Of a stretch of 64,000 nt of DNA, positions 1-6,624 are shown in pieces (the first letter of the stretch is position 1; each line of letters starts with the position of its first letter). The position numbers were made by a program, and so were the translations under genes. The DNA comes from JACRLV01 sp045863555 (GTDB lineage: Bacteria; Planctomycetota; Phycisphaerae; UBA1845; Fen-1342). The notes under the pieces were generated by a model. That model was not told the origin of the DNA. It saw nothing but the letters and a program-made list of their open reading frames with translations, and searched no databases. The stretch covers positions 1 through 64,000 of the forward strand of contig BTUU01000022.1 in assembly GCA_045863555.1 (NCBI GenBank), in the 5' to 3' direction.

Positions 1-9
1 CCAGAGCCG

Positions 10-40
10 AAAAATCGCACTGAATTTTTCCAAAGTGCGA
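10..40 (-). terminator. Rho-independent terminator of the MBL-fold gene
   Basis: On the minus strand, just past the stop codon of the MBL-fold gene at 49, TCGCACT (15-21) pairs with AGTGCGA (34-40), a perfect 7-bp stem. The stem is followed on the minus strand by a run of five T (complement of 10-14). Stem plus U-tract directly after a stop codon is the classic intrinsic terminator layout. Confidence 0.7.
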
Positions 41-48
41 AAGTTGGG

Positions 49-942
49 TTAGTCGCCCCCGGATCGCGGCCCGCGCCGGCGCGGTCGATGCTGCATCAGG
101 AAAGTCACCCGTTCTCGCGCGGCGTCGCCCAGCGCCGCCTCCATCGCCCGAATCGCATCAGGCAATAGCGTCCGCCGCGAGAGATGCGTCAGCAGGATTC
201 GCTCGTTCTCCAGCTCCGGTAGAGCGGCCGCGATATCCCGCAGGTGCATATGCCCGCCCGCCCGCGCGCGCCGGATGTCATCCGGCTCGATGAACGTGCA
301 TTCGATCAACAGGATCTTCGACCGGCGGACGAAGTCCAGCCCGAGAAACGGTCCGGGAGCCGTGTCGCCGCAGAACGCCACGAGCGGCATTTCGACGCGC
401 CTCGTAATCTCCCGGCCCTGCTTCTTGATTTCGACCAGTTCCGGTCCCGATAGCCCCTGAAATTCGTCCTTGAGCTTGTGCCGCACCTCGATCAGCGCGA
501 AGCCGAGTGCAGGCCAGGAAACACCGCTCAGGCTTCGGCTTCCGTGATTCACCGCAAACGGCCGTACGATCAGGTCCTTGCGGAGCGGGACGTCGACGCC
601 CGCCCTGACGGCGTGCACGTTGCCGGGCGGTGGGTTCCCGTCGATGTCGCCCCAGACGCGCAGAAGCCGTTCGACAGGCTCCCGCAGCGGTTCGGCAACG
701 TAAAGATTGCCGGGGGTGTTATCGAGGAACCAGCGCTGCGCGAAGTAGTAGGCGATCCCTGCCGAGTGGTCGATATGCCCGTGGGAGAGGAACACGTGAT
801 CGGCGTGCACGATCTCCCGGGGCGCGCGCCCCACGTCGAACGCCACGCCGTATTCGGGAAGTACGAGGTACGTCTCTTCCCCGGCCAGCGAACGGCCGAG
901 GATCCGCAGGTTGTCGTACTCGAACTCTGCGCTGCGCGACAT
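49..942 (-). CDS. MBL-fold metallo-hydrolase, RNase Z-like
   Basis: The 297-aa protein carries the metallo-beta-lactamase metal motif SHGHIDH near residues 53-59. Further histidine and aspartate positions fit the second metal (NHGSRS around 132, CGDT around 196, LTHLSRR around 255). The HxHxDH motif, the late GD-T motif and the final LTH resemble the RNase Z/ElaC branch, whose members mature tRNA 3' ends, but several other hydrolases share this core. The exact substrate is therefore inferred only. The start is ATG at 942; a GTG lies one codon upstream. It is transcribed divergently from nrdR and ends in its own terminator. Nothing suggests truncation. Confidence 0.75.
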   Translation of the reverse strand: MSRSAEFEYDNLRILGRSLAGEETYLVLPEYGVAFDVGRAPREIVHADHVFLSHGHIDHSAGIAYYFAQRWFLDNTPGNLYVAEPLREPVERLLRVWGDIDGNPPPGNVHAVRAGVDVPLRKDLIVRPFAVNHGSRSLSGVSWPALGFALIEVRHKLKDEFQGLSGPELVEIKKQGREITRRVEMPLVAFCGDTAPGPFLGLDFVRRSKILLIECTFIEPDDIRRARAGGHMHLRDIAAALPELENERILLTHLSRRTLLPDAIRAMEAALGDAARERVTFLMQHRPRRRGPRSGGD

Positions 943-1076
943 CACGGCCCGCCCTGAAACCCGAAACTACCTGGTGATCGATTGCCGGTGCAGCGAGGCC
1001 ACCCGGCCCGGTGCAGCGCAACGGACCTTATATCCGGAAATTTCAAAGAAGTCTCGCGAATCCGGGTGTTTTGGCA

Positions 1077-1105
1077 TTGACACCCCATCCCTAGTTATCT
1101 ATGAT
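1077..1105 (+). promoter_or_regulatory. Sigma-70-type promoter for nrdR
   Basis: TTGACA at 1077-1082, a 17-nt spacer and TATGAT at 1100-1105 give a perfect -35 box and a 5/6 -10 box at optimal spacing. It lies about 120 bp upstream of the nrdR start in an otherwise empty interval (943-1227). I do not see a clear NrdR-box pair around it, so autoregulation is not supported from the sequence. Confidence 0.75.
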
Positions 1106-1227
1106 GCTTCCATCCGCAATTGGTTGTGCCATCAGCCGACCGGTTGAGGGGTATCACGTCCGGTCGGCGGCAGCGGTCTTGAGTCTTGGCGCGGAAGGCC
1201 GGAACGTGGAAGAGCCTGGATGGCGGC

Positions 1228-1749
1228 ATGCGGTGCCCGTTCTGTAATGCCGACGACGACAAGGTCATCGACTCCCGCGCGTCGGATGCAGGCCGCTGTA
1301 TTCGGCGGCGGCGTCACTGCCTTGCCTGCAGCCGTCGGTACACGACCTATGAGCGGGCCGAGGACAAGGTCAAGCTGGTCGTCATCAAACGCGACTCGTC
1401 TCGCGTGCCGTACGACCGCAGCAAGATCTTCGAAGGAATCAAGGCCGCCGCGTACAAGCGGCCGATTTCGGCCGAGCGGCTTGAACAGGTGGTCGACGAA
1501 GTCGAGGAATACCTGATCGCGAATTTCGACAGGGAGGTGTCGAGCCAGACGATTGGCGAAAAGATCGCGAGCGTACTGCGCAAGATCGACAAGGTGGCGT
1601 ATGTGCGGTTCGCCAGCGTGTATCGCCGGTTCGAAGACGTGGGGGACTTCATCGAGGAAGCTCAGAGCGTCATCGAACAGGCTGCTGGCGACATCCCGGG
1701 GCAGCAGAACCTCTTCGAGGAGGGCGGCGGGGACCGTGAAAAGAAATAA
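1228..1749 (+). CDS. nrdR: Transcriptional repressor NrdR
   Basis: NrdR senses ATP/dATP and represses ribonucleotide reductase genes. The 173-aa product begins MRCPFC and has the N-terminal zinc ribbon (C3, C6, C31, C34), followed by the basic segment RRRRHC and an ATP-cone domain from about residue 48 (VIKRDSSRVPYDRSKIF). Length and domain order match the family. I use the ATG at 1228 because it places the zinc ribbon at residue 3, as is usual; an in-frame TTG at 1186 would add 14 residues unlike the family. The 3' end overlaps the next gene, which starts at GTG 1736, so the two are probably translated together. Confidence 0.92.
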   Translation: MRCPFCNADDDKVIDSRASDAGRCIRRRRHCLACSRRYTTYERAEDKVKLVVIKRDSSRVPYDRSKIFEGIKAAAYKRPISAERLEQVVDEVEEYLIANFDREVSSQTIGEKIASVLRKIDKVAYVRFASVYRRFEDVGDFIEEAQSVIEQAAGDIPGQQNLFEEGGGDREKK

Positions 1750-2326
1750 GCTCATCCGAGTCGTCAAGCGGGACGGAAACACGGAAGCCTTCGACTTCGG
1801 CAAGCTCAGACGCAGCGTCTCGGCCGCAATGAAAGCGACCGGCTATGACCCCGCGTACGCGGACGCGCTCGCGAAGGCTGTCGCGATCCACGTTCGCGAG
1901 TGGGACGAGCACGATCCCCCGACCACGGAGTACCTCTTTACCTGCGTGCGTTCGGTATTGGAGGAAACGGGTCTCGGCGACGTCGCACAGGCGATCGTCC
2001 GCCACCGCCGGCACCGGGCGAGCCGTCGATCCTCGATCTCCGTGATCGATCCGCGGCGCCCTCAGCGGCCGCCCAGCGCCTGGTCGAAGGGCCGGATCGT
2101 CGAGACGTTCGAACGCCGGTACCAGGTGAAACCGGACGTGTCGCGATTTCTCGCGGGTGAGATCGAACAGCGGCTGCTCGCACTCGGCTACCACGTAGTA
2201 TCCACGGCGCTCGTCGCCGAGTTGATTCGAAACGAACTGATGGCCTGGGGGCTGTCCGACGATGCAATCGCCGTCCGTACGGCGGCGGATGCTCCCGGAA
2301 CCGAAGCACCCTCCGGCGCAGTCTAG
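1736..2326 (+). CDS. ATP-cone domain protein coupled to nrdR
   Basis: The gene starts at GTG 1736, 14 bp inside the end of nrdR, after a strong GGAGG-rich stretch (about 1719-1733). The 196-aa protein opens with IRVVKRDGNTEAFDFGKL, a second ATP-cone like that of NrdR or the N-terminus of class I/III ribonucleotide reductase. It has no zinc ribbon and no reductase domain. The C-terminal half (about 110-180, including RRYQVKPDVSRFLAGEIEQR) is helical and somewhat cone-like, perhaps a degenerate duplication. A role as a nucleotide-sensing partner of NrdR is inferred from the coupling and shared domain, not shown. Some planctomycete genomes, as I recall, carry similar stand-alone cone proteins. 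Confidence 0.8.
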   Translation: MKRNKLIRVVKRDGNTEAFDFGKLRRSVSAAMKATGYDPAYADALAKAVAIHVREWDEHDPPTTEYLFTCVRSVLEETGLGDVAQAIVRHRRHRASRRSSISVIDPRRPQRPPSAWSKGRIVETFERRYQVKPDVSRFLAGEIEQRLLALGYHVVSTALVAELIRNELMAWGLSDDAIAVRTAADAPGTEAPSGAV

Positions 2327-2338
2327 GCAAGGAGGACC

Positions 2339-2539
2339 ATCGAAGGCGGTGTCGCGGTCAGCAGGCGTCTGTCCATCTGCGCCACGCTGGAACCGCCGGA
2401 CCTGATGCGACGCCGTGTTCATGGACAAAAGGCTCGCGAGGCGTTCATGGAGGACGACCTCGGACCGCTTCCGATGGATGTCGCGCCCTCGGCGGCGGGT
2501 TCGTGCTTGCGGGCCTTCTTTCAATCTCCGTTCCCCTGA
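2339..2539 (+). CDS. Possible small ORF downstream of the ATP-cone gene
   Basis: An AAGGAGG ribosome-binding site (2329-2335) follows the ATP-cone stop codon. An open frame in register runs to TGA at 2537-2539 and ends five bases before a terminator stem. The only near-optimal start is ATC at 2339, which is rare and sits very close to the SD; the first ATG in frame is at 2405 (44 residues). No family is recognised. It is listed because the SD and terminator bracket it exactly. It may equally be a decayed gene. The rest of the interval 2327-2652 holds only the terminator. Confidence 0.3.
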   Translation: MEGGVAVSRRLSICATLEPPDLMRRRVHGQKAREAFMEDDLGPLPMDVAPSAAGSCLRAFFQSPFP

Positions 2540-2543
2540 TGAA

Positions 2544-2595
2544 GGGCGAGTCGAGTCCCGCCAACGCCCATGCTCGACTCGCCCACCTCCTTTTT
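2544..2595 (+). terminator. Intrinsic terminator after the nrdR unit
   Basis: GGGCGAGTCGAG (2544-2555) pairs perfectly over 12 bp with CTCGACTCGCCC (2573-2584) around a 17-nt loop. The sequence ACCTCCTTTTT follows, giving a short T tract at 2591-2595. It separates the nrdR/ATP-cone unit from the guanylyltransferase gene. Confidence 0.65.
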
Positions 2596-2652
2596 CAGAA
2601 TCCGCCCCCATCCGCGATTGCCAACCGCGGCCGTTCCGGGTGAAATCGCACC

Positions 2653-3723
2653 ATGCGGCACGCACTTATCATGGCCGGCGGAGCGGGTACTCGGCTTTGG
2701 CCTCTCAGTCGGAGGAAGCGCCCGAAGCAGCTCCTGCGTCTCTTCGAGAACCAGTCACTCCTCCAGCTCGCACGCCGCCGGCTCGCCGGCCTCTTCGAGC
2801 CGGCGAATATCTGGGTCATCACGTCGCAGAGCTATATCAACCTCGTCCGCAATGAACTCCCCGATCTGCCGCATGAGAACCTCATCGGCGAGCCCGAAGG
2901 CCGCGACACGGCCAACGCGATCGGCCTCGCGGCGCATCTCCTCCATCGCCGCGACCCAGACGGCACGATGGCCGTCTTCACCGCCGATCACATCATCACG
3001 CCGATCGAGGAATTCCAGGCCGCGATCAGCCGCGGCCTCGCCGCCGCCGAGCAGCAGCCGGGCGCGCTGGTCACGTTCGGAATCACGCCCGACTCGCCGC
3101 ATACGGGATATGGCTACATCCACCGCGGCGACGACGCCGGCCCCGGCGTAAGCCGCGTGCTGGAGTTCCGCGAAAAGCCCTCGCTCGCGGTCGCCGAAGG
3201 CTACGTCAAATCCGGCGCCTACCTGTGGAACAGCGGCATGTTCGTGTGGCGCACACAGGCGATCCTCGCGGAACTGGAGCGCTGTCTGCCCGACAACTAC
3301 CGCGCCCTTGGCGAACTCGCCGCCGGCTGGAAGACCCTCTCCGGCACGGAGCGCGCGGCCCGGATGTTCGCCGCCGTTCCGAAGATCTCGATCGACTTCG
3401 GCGTGATGGAAAAAGCCGGCAACGTCCTGGTCGTCGAAATGCCGTGCAAGTGGCAGGATCTCGGCTCCTGGACCGCCATTGCCGCCACCCGCGACGCTGA
3501 CGCCGGCGGCAACATCATCGTCGCGCCCCAGACGATCACGCTCGACGCCCGAGACAACATCGTCGTCAGCGACTCCGGCCACCTGATCGTGCTGCTCGGC
3601 GTCAGCGATCTCGTCGTCGTTCATGCCGGCGATGCCACGCTCGTCTGCCGCAAGGAACATGAGCAGCGCCTCAAGGAACTCGTCAAAATCCGCGAACAGC
3701 ATTTCGGTTCGACGTTCGAGTAG
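2653..3723 (+). CDS. manC: Mannose-1-phosphate guanylyltransferase
   Basis: The enzyme makes GDP-mannose from GTP and mannose-1-phosphate for surface glycans. The 356-aa protein starts with the sugar nucleotidyltransferase signature MAGGAGTRLWPLSR (residues 7-20), followed by RPKQLL. It then has the family blocks EPEGRDTANAIG (about 77-89), FREKP and WNSGMFVW. Its length matches the single-domain GDP-type enzymes; the C-terminal phosphomannose isomerase domain of the bifunctional (about 470-aa) type is absent. The neighbouring genes are a terminator-bounded nrdR unit and a prepilin, so there is no local polysaccharide cluster. Confidence 0.88.
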   Translation: MRHALIMAGGAGTRLWPLSRRKRPKQLLRLFENQSLLQLARRRLAGLFEPANIWVITSQSYINLVRNELPDLPHENLIGEPEGRDTANAIGLAAHLLHRRDPDGTMAVFTADHIITPIEEFQAAISRGLAAAEQQPGALVTFGITPDSPHTGYGYIHRGDDAGPGVSRVLEFREKPSLAVAEGYVKSGAYLWNSGMFVWRTQAILAELERCLPDNYRALGELAAGWKTLSGTERAARMFAAVPKISIDFGVMEKAGNVLVVEMPCKWQDLGSWTAIAATRDADAGGNIIVAPQTITLDARDNIVVSDSGHLIVLLGVSDLVVVHAGDATLVCRKEHEQRLKELVKIREQHFGSTFE

Positions 3724-3770
3724 CCCGCGCTTGCCCGCGGTCCCTGCGTTTCACAGGCTTCGATGGGAAT

Positions 3771-3789
3771 GCCGGCGCTCGTCGCCGGC
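3771..3789 (+). repeat. Short perfect hairpin GCCGGCG/CGCCGGC
   Basis: A 7-bp perfect palindrome (3771-3777 with 3783-3789, loop CTCGT) lies between manC and the prepilin gene. It has no T-run, so it is not a standard terminator. It resembles the single-hairpin units of the interspersed repeats elsewhere in this window. Confidence 0.4.
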
Positions 3790-3802
3790 TTCGGAGTCTG
3801 CC

Positions 3803-4336
3803 GTGCGTAAGCGAATCCAATATCGGGCGTTTACGCTCGTTGAGATGCTGATGGTCGTCATGATCGTCGGGATGGTCGCCTCGATGGCCGTGCCGCGCAT
3901 CTCCCAAGGCGCCCGGTCCGCGTATGGGGCGACCCTCGACGCGGACCTCAGCGTGGTCCGAAAAGCGATCATCCTCTACGCGGCCGAACACGGCGGGGAG
4001 TTTCCCGGTCCGACGGCCGAAGCGGCGATCGACCAGTTGACGAAGTACACGTCGCGCTCCGGCGCGGCGTCGAAGATCCGCGGGCCGGGGTACGAATTCG
4101 GCCCCTACCTCATTGCGATCCCACCATGTCCCGTGGGTGTGAACAAAGGCAGCACTGCGATTCTTATTGACAACGCAAACAGCCCCCCGGTCCCGGACTC
4201 TACCGGCGGCGAGGGCTGGCTTTACAACGCGACGACTGGGGAGTTTTATGCGAACGTGGGCGGCATCGATCAGGGCGGCACCACGCTCACCGAGCCCGCC
4301 AAAATCGAGGGCGGCGAAGTCGAAGTGATCAAGTAG
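3803..4336 (+). CDS. Type IV prepilin-like / pseudopilin protein
   Basis: The 177-aa protein has a class III signal: a short basic leader (VRKRIQYRA) before FTLVEMLMVV, with Glu at position +5 and a long hydrophobic helix. The residue before the cleavage site is Ala rather than the usual Gly, a variant I associate with planctomycete pseudopilins. The remainder is a soluble globular domain with GEGWLYNATTGEFYAN-like text near the C-terminus, typical of GspG/H-like pseudopilins that report on N-terminal-methylated planctomycete proteins. The GTG start at 3803 is preceded by GGAG and puts the leader at the usual length. Substrate and machine are unknown; no secretion genes are adjacent. Confidence 0.8.
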   Translation: MRKRIQYRAFTLVEMLMVVMIVGMVASMAVPRISQGARSAYGATLDADLSVVRKAIILYAAEHGGEFPGPTAEAAIDQLTKYTSRSGAASKIRGPGYEFGPYLIAIPPCPVGVNKGSTAILIDNANSPPVPDSTGGEGWLYNATTGEFYANVGGIDQGGTTLTEPAKIEGGEVEVIK

Positions 4337-4341
4337 TCGCG

Positions 4342-4725
4342 TCAGAGCCGGCCGGGCGGCGAGTCCGGCTGGGGCTCGGGTGGGGCCGTGACCGGCTGCT
4401 CGGCGGGGGGTGTGAGACCCGCTCGTTCCAGGCGCTTTTGCCGTTCCGCCTCTGCGGCGCGCTCCTTTTCCTTGCGGCGGAAGTCCAGCAGCGGCTCGAC
4501 CGCCGCCTTCCAGACGTACGCATTTACGCCGTCGCCCGTCAGAATGTGGTAATAAGTTCCGCGCTCCCCGATCACGAGGCACCAGGTGCCCTTGGCGACG
4601 TCGCCCTGCGGCGGATCGAGCTGTTCGGGCCCGTCGTTGTAGTAGGGCGTGTCGGCCGTGATGATGTGCGAGCAGCCGCCGACGGCGAGCAACAGCAACA
4701 CGGCCACAAGCGCCCGGGTTCGCAT
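4342..4725 (-). CDS. Small lipoprotein of unknown function
   Basis: The 127-aa product begins MRTRALVAVLLLLAVGGC, a signal peptide with lipobox AVGGC (Cys18), so it should be lipidated and exported. The middle (about 40-75, with TWCLVIGERGTYYHI) is compact and possibly SH3-like. The C-terminal 50 residues are a charged helix (RRKEKERAAEAERQ) running into a Pro/Glu-rich tail. It is convergent with the prepilin gene, with five bases between the stop codons. I do not recognise a family. Confidence 0.75.
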   Translation of the reverse strand: MRTRALVAVLLLLAVGGCSHIITADTPYYNDGPEQLDPPQGDVAKGTWCLVIGERGTYYHILTGDGVNAYVWKAAVEPLLDFRRKEKERAAEAERQKRLERAGLTPPAEQPVTAPPEPQPDSPPGRL

Positions 4726-4830
4726 CTCTTCCGAAGTCTAGCACGCCCGGCCGTGGATCGGCCAATTCGACGCGAATGGCCGGTGGCTCGCCGCCGGCCC
4801 GGCCGAAGCCCGGTCGCAAAAACAGCCGAT

Positions 4831-4859
4831 TTGGGAGTTGGCGGGGGCGTCGGTATACT
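4831..4859 (+). promoter_or_regulatory. Candidate promoter for efp
   Basis: TTGGGA (4831-4836), a 17-nt spacer and TATACT (4854-4859) fit a sigma-70 promoter (4/6 and 5/6 matches). It lies about 120 bp upstream of the EF-P start and points in the right direction. Confidence 0.45.
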
Positions 4860-4981
4860 GGACGACCCGTTTGAGCCCGGGCCGGCAGGCGGTCCCCTCT
4901 GGCGAATCTCGTTCGGCCGCGGGGCCGGACGGCGGCAGCCGGAAGTGCAGTGGATGGGTTTCGCCAAGGAGCAGCAGAGCC

Positions 4982-5545
4982 ATGATCAAGGCGTTCGATC
5001 TGAAGAAGGGCAAGGTCATCAAGTGGGAGAATGACCTGTGGCGCGTCGAGGACGTGTCGATGGTGGCCAAGGGCAACTGGCGGAGTTCGATGAACGTCCG
5101 GCTCAAGAACGTCAAGACGGGCCGGTCGACCGACCAGCGCTTCAGCACGGATGACAAGATCGAGACGCCGTTCGTGGAGACGAAGGAGTTCGAGTTCCTC
5201 TACCGCGAGGGCAAGGACTTCGTGCTCATGGACCAGTCCGACTACGAGCAGTTGCAGATCACCGAAGAGATCATGGGCGACGCGTCGATGTATCTCAAGG
5301 GCAATGAGAAGATCGTCTGCCAGTTCATCGACGGCAAGATCGTCGCGGTGGAACTGCCGAACACCGTCGACCTCAAGGTCGTCGACACGCCACCGGTGGT
5401 GAAGGGCGCGACGGCGACGAACCAGACGAAGGACGCGACGCTCGAGACGGGGCTGATGGTCAAGGTGCCGCCGTTCATCGAGATCGGCGAAGTCGTCCGC
5501 GTCGATACGCGCTCGGGCGAATACCTGGAGCGGGCGAAGGCGTAG
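4982..5545 (+). CDS. efp: Elongation factor P
   Basis: EF-P relieves ribosome stalling at polyproline. The 187-aa protein matches E. coli EF-P in length and over all three beta-barrel domains, ending in the family signature IGEVVRVDTRSGEYLERA. ATG 4982 is preceded by AAGGAG. Aligned without gaps from VE (22-23) to TG, the loop-tip residue that is Lys34 in E. coli is Asn32 here (loop VAKGNWRSS). Lysylation, 5-aminopentanolylation or rhamnosylation at that position is therefore not possible. Whether the Trp33/Arg34 pair substitutes is unknown. No EpmA/EpmB or EarP gene is nearby. Confidence 0.92.
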   Translation: MIKAFDLKKGKVIKWENDLWRVEDVSMVAKGNWRSSMNVRLKNVKTGRSTDQRFSTDDKIETPFVETKEFEFLYREGKDFVLMDQSDYEQLQITEEIMGDASMYLKGNEKIVCQFIDGKIVAVELPNTVDLKVVDTPPVVKGATATNQTKDATLETGLMVKVPPFIEIGEVVRVDTRSGEYLERAKA

Positions 5546-5700
5546 CGCGGTTGCAGCGGCATCGTTGATGGCCGTGGAGGTCGTGCGAGGCCGTCGCGGC
5601 TTGTGCGTCAGATCTGCCAATTCGGACCCGGTCGCCTGGCGCGGTTCGCCGCGCCGCTTCGGCATGGTGAACGGTAGTTCACAGTTTTTCATTTCGACCG

Positions 5701-5985
5701 AAACCGCGTTTCCAGCGAATCCTCCCAAGGTGGCCAAACTTTTTTCTTCGTGTGTGCCGGGTTGGCCATCTAAGTTATCAGGACGTTGAACGGCGGTTCG
5801 GGGCGGGCGGAACCGCGTTTGGAGCGAACTGGCGGAAGGGTGCCAACCTTTTTTCTGTGCGCGTGGTGGGTTGGCAATGTTGGTTATCAGGACGTTGGGA
5901 ACGGCGTTTTGAGCACGCTGGCCGAAGGTGATCATGCTCATTTTCTTGTCTGTGCCGGTTTGATCACCTTCGTTATCGGACACTT
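5701..5985 (+). repeat. Three-copy tandem array of covarying hairpins
   Basis: Three diverged copies lie in tandem. Each has a palindromic stem, a loop of about 20-26 nt starting T-rich, then a conserved tail GTTATCaGGACgTTg (tails at 5774, 5883 and 5972). Stem 1: AGGTGGCCAA (5728-5737) with 5762-5771, one G-T pair. Stem 2: TGCCAACC (5841-5848) with GGTTGGCA (5869-5876). Stem 3: CGAAGGTGATCA (5923-5934) with 5961-5972, perfect over 12 bp. The first two copies also share AACCGCGTTT upstream (5702 and 5811). The stem sequences differ, yet pairing is kept in every copy. Confidence 0.75.
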
Positions 5986-6209
5986 CTGCGGGTCGCGGTG
6001 GGAAGGCGGGAACGTGGGAAGGTTGGAGGGGAAGCGGGCCGAGGGCGGCCGCGGCACAAAGGGGGCGATGGTAGCGGCGGCGTGTGGCGCGGGCGTCATT
6101 TGTAGCAATTCTAGATGGGCGGCGGCGCGGTGGACGAGGGGGCGCTGAAATCCGGCTGGCGCGAGGGATTTGGTGGATTCTGGCGCGAATGGGTTCGAAG
6201 AGAGGGATC

Positions 6210-6239
6210 CGCAGATTGACGCAGATCTGCGCAGATTAA
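6210..6239 (+). repeat. CGCAGATT-type short tandem repeat
   Basis: Three imperfect copies of GCAGATT (at 6211, 6221 and 6231) are separated by 2-3 bases, with the neighbouring GGATTCTGGCG block at 6175. Short direct repeats of this type occur between genes in many bacterial genomes. No function is suggested. Confidence 0.5.
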
Positions 6240-6443
6240 GAGCAGAAGAGCCGGCCATCGTCCCGGCGGGCGGTTTCGATCGGCACGGGGCCGATGTCGG
6301 GGCGGAAATAGACAGCGGGCGTGGAGATATTTGTAGGCGCGGCGGTGGCGGGCAGGCGAGGTTTCTCACCCGGGTTGAGTGGACATGGCACTCGGCCATC
6401 ACTTGCGTGGTGGCTTCGGATTTCGCACGGCCGATGCGCGGCA

Positions 6444-6477
6444 GGCATGCTTACGCGGCGTACCGCGAAAGCATGCC
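6444..6477 (+). repeat. Strong 14-bp hairpin upstream of half-UvrA
   Basis: GGCATGCTT (6444-6452) pairs with AAGCATGCC (6469-6477). After one A-A mismatch, CGCGG (6454-6458) pairs with CCGCG (6463-6467) around a CGTA tetraloop. It ends about 148 bp before the UvrA-like start and has no T tract. Confidence 0.6.
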
Positions 6478-6624
6478 ACCAATCGCTGCCCTTGCCGCCG
6501 CTACCCACGCCGCTGGCACCCATGATGCAGGTTCGCACTTGCGCCCACCGGGGGCGTCGCCGGGATATCATTGGCTTCCTGCGCGACGGAGCGGCGGCGG
6601 CGCGGGAGGTCCGAACGGATCGAG

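Larger units (their letters stand above)
5546..6624 (+). other. Long gene-free interval with structured repeats
   Basis: No open frame in these about 1.08 kb looks like a gene on either strand. The interval contains a three-unit hairpin array (5701-5985), a purine-rich stretch (about 6000-6070), a CGCAGATT-type repeat (6210-6239) and a strong hairpin (6444-6477). It separates efp from the half-UvrA gene. Confidence 0.7.

Noticed and set aside
2415..2855. Plus-strand frame crossing the terminator into manC
   Set aside because: It spans an intrinsic terminator and overlaps the conserved manC N-terminus out of frame.
3683..5983. Very long minus-strand open frame (766 codons)
   Set aside because: It runs antisense through manC's end, the prepilin, efp and the hairpin array with Arg/Asp/His-rich composition; this is a high-GC antisense artefact.
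5786..6148. Plus-strand frame through the hairpin array
   Set aside because: It lies across the diverged repeats, which differ by non-triplet lengths, and has no SD.
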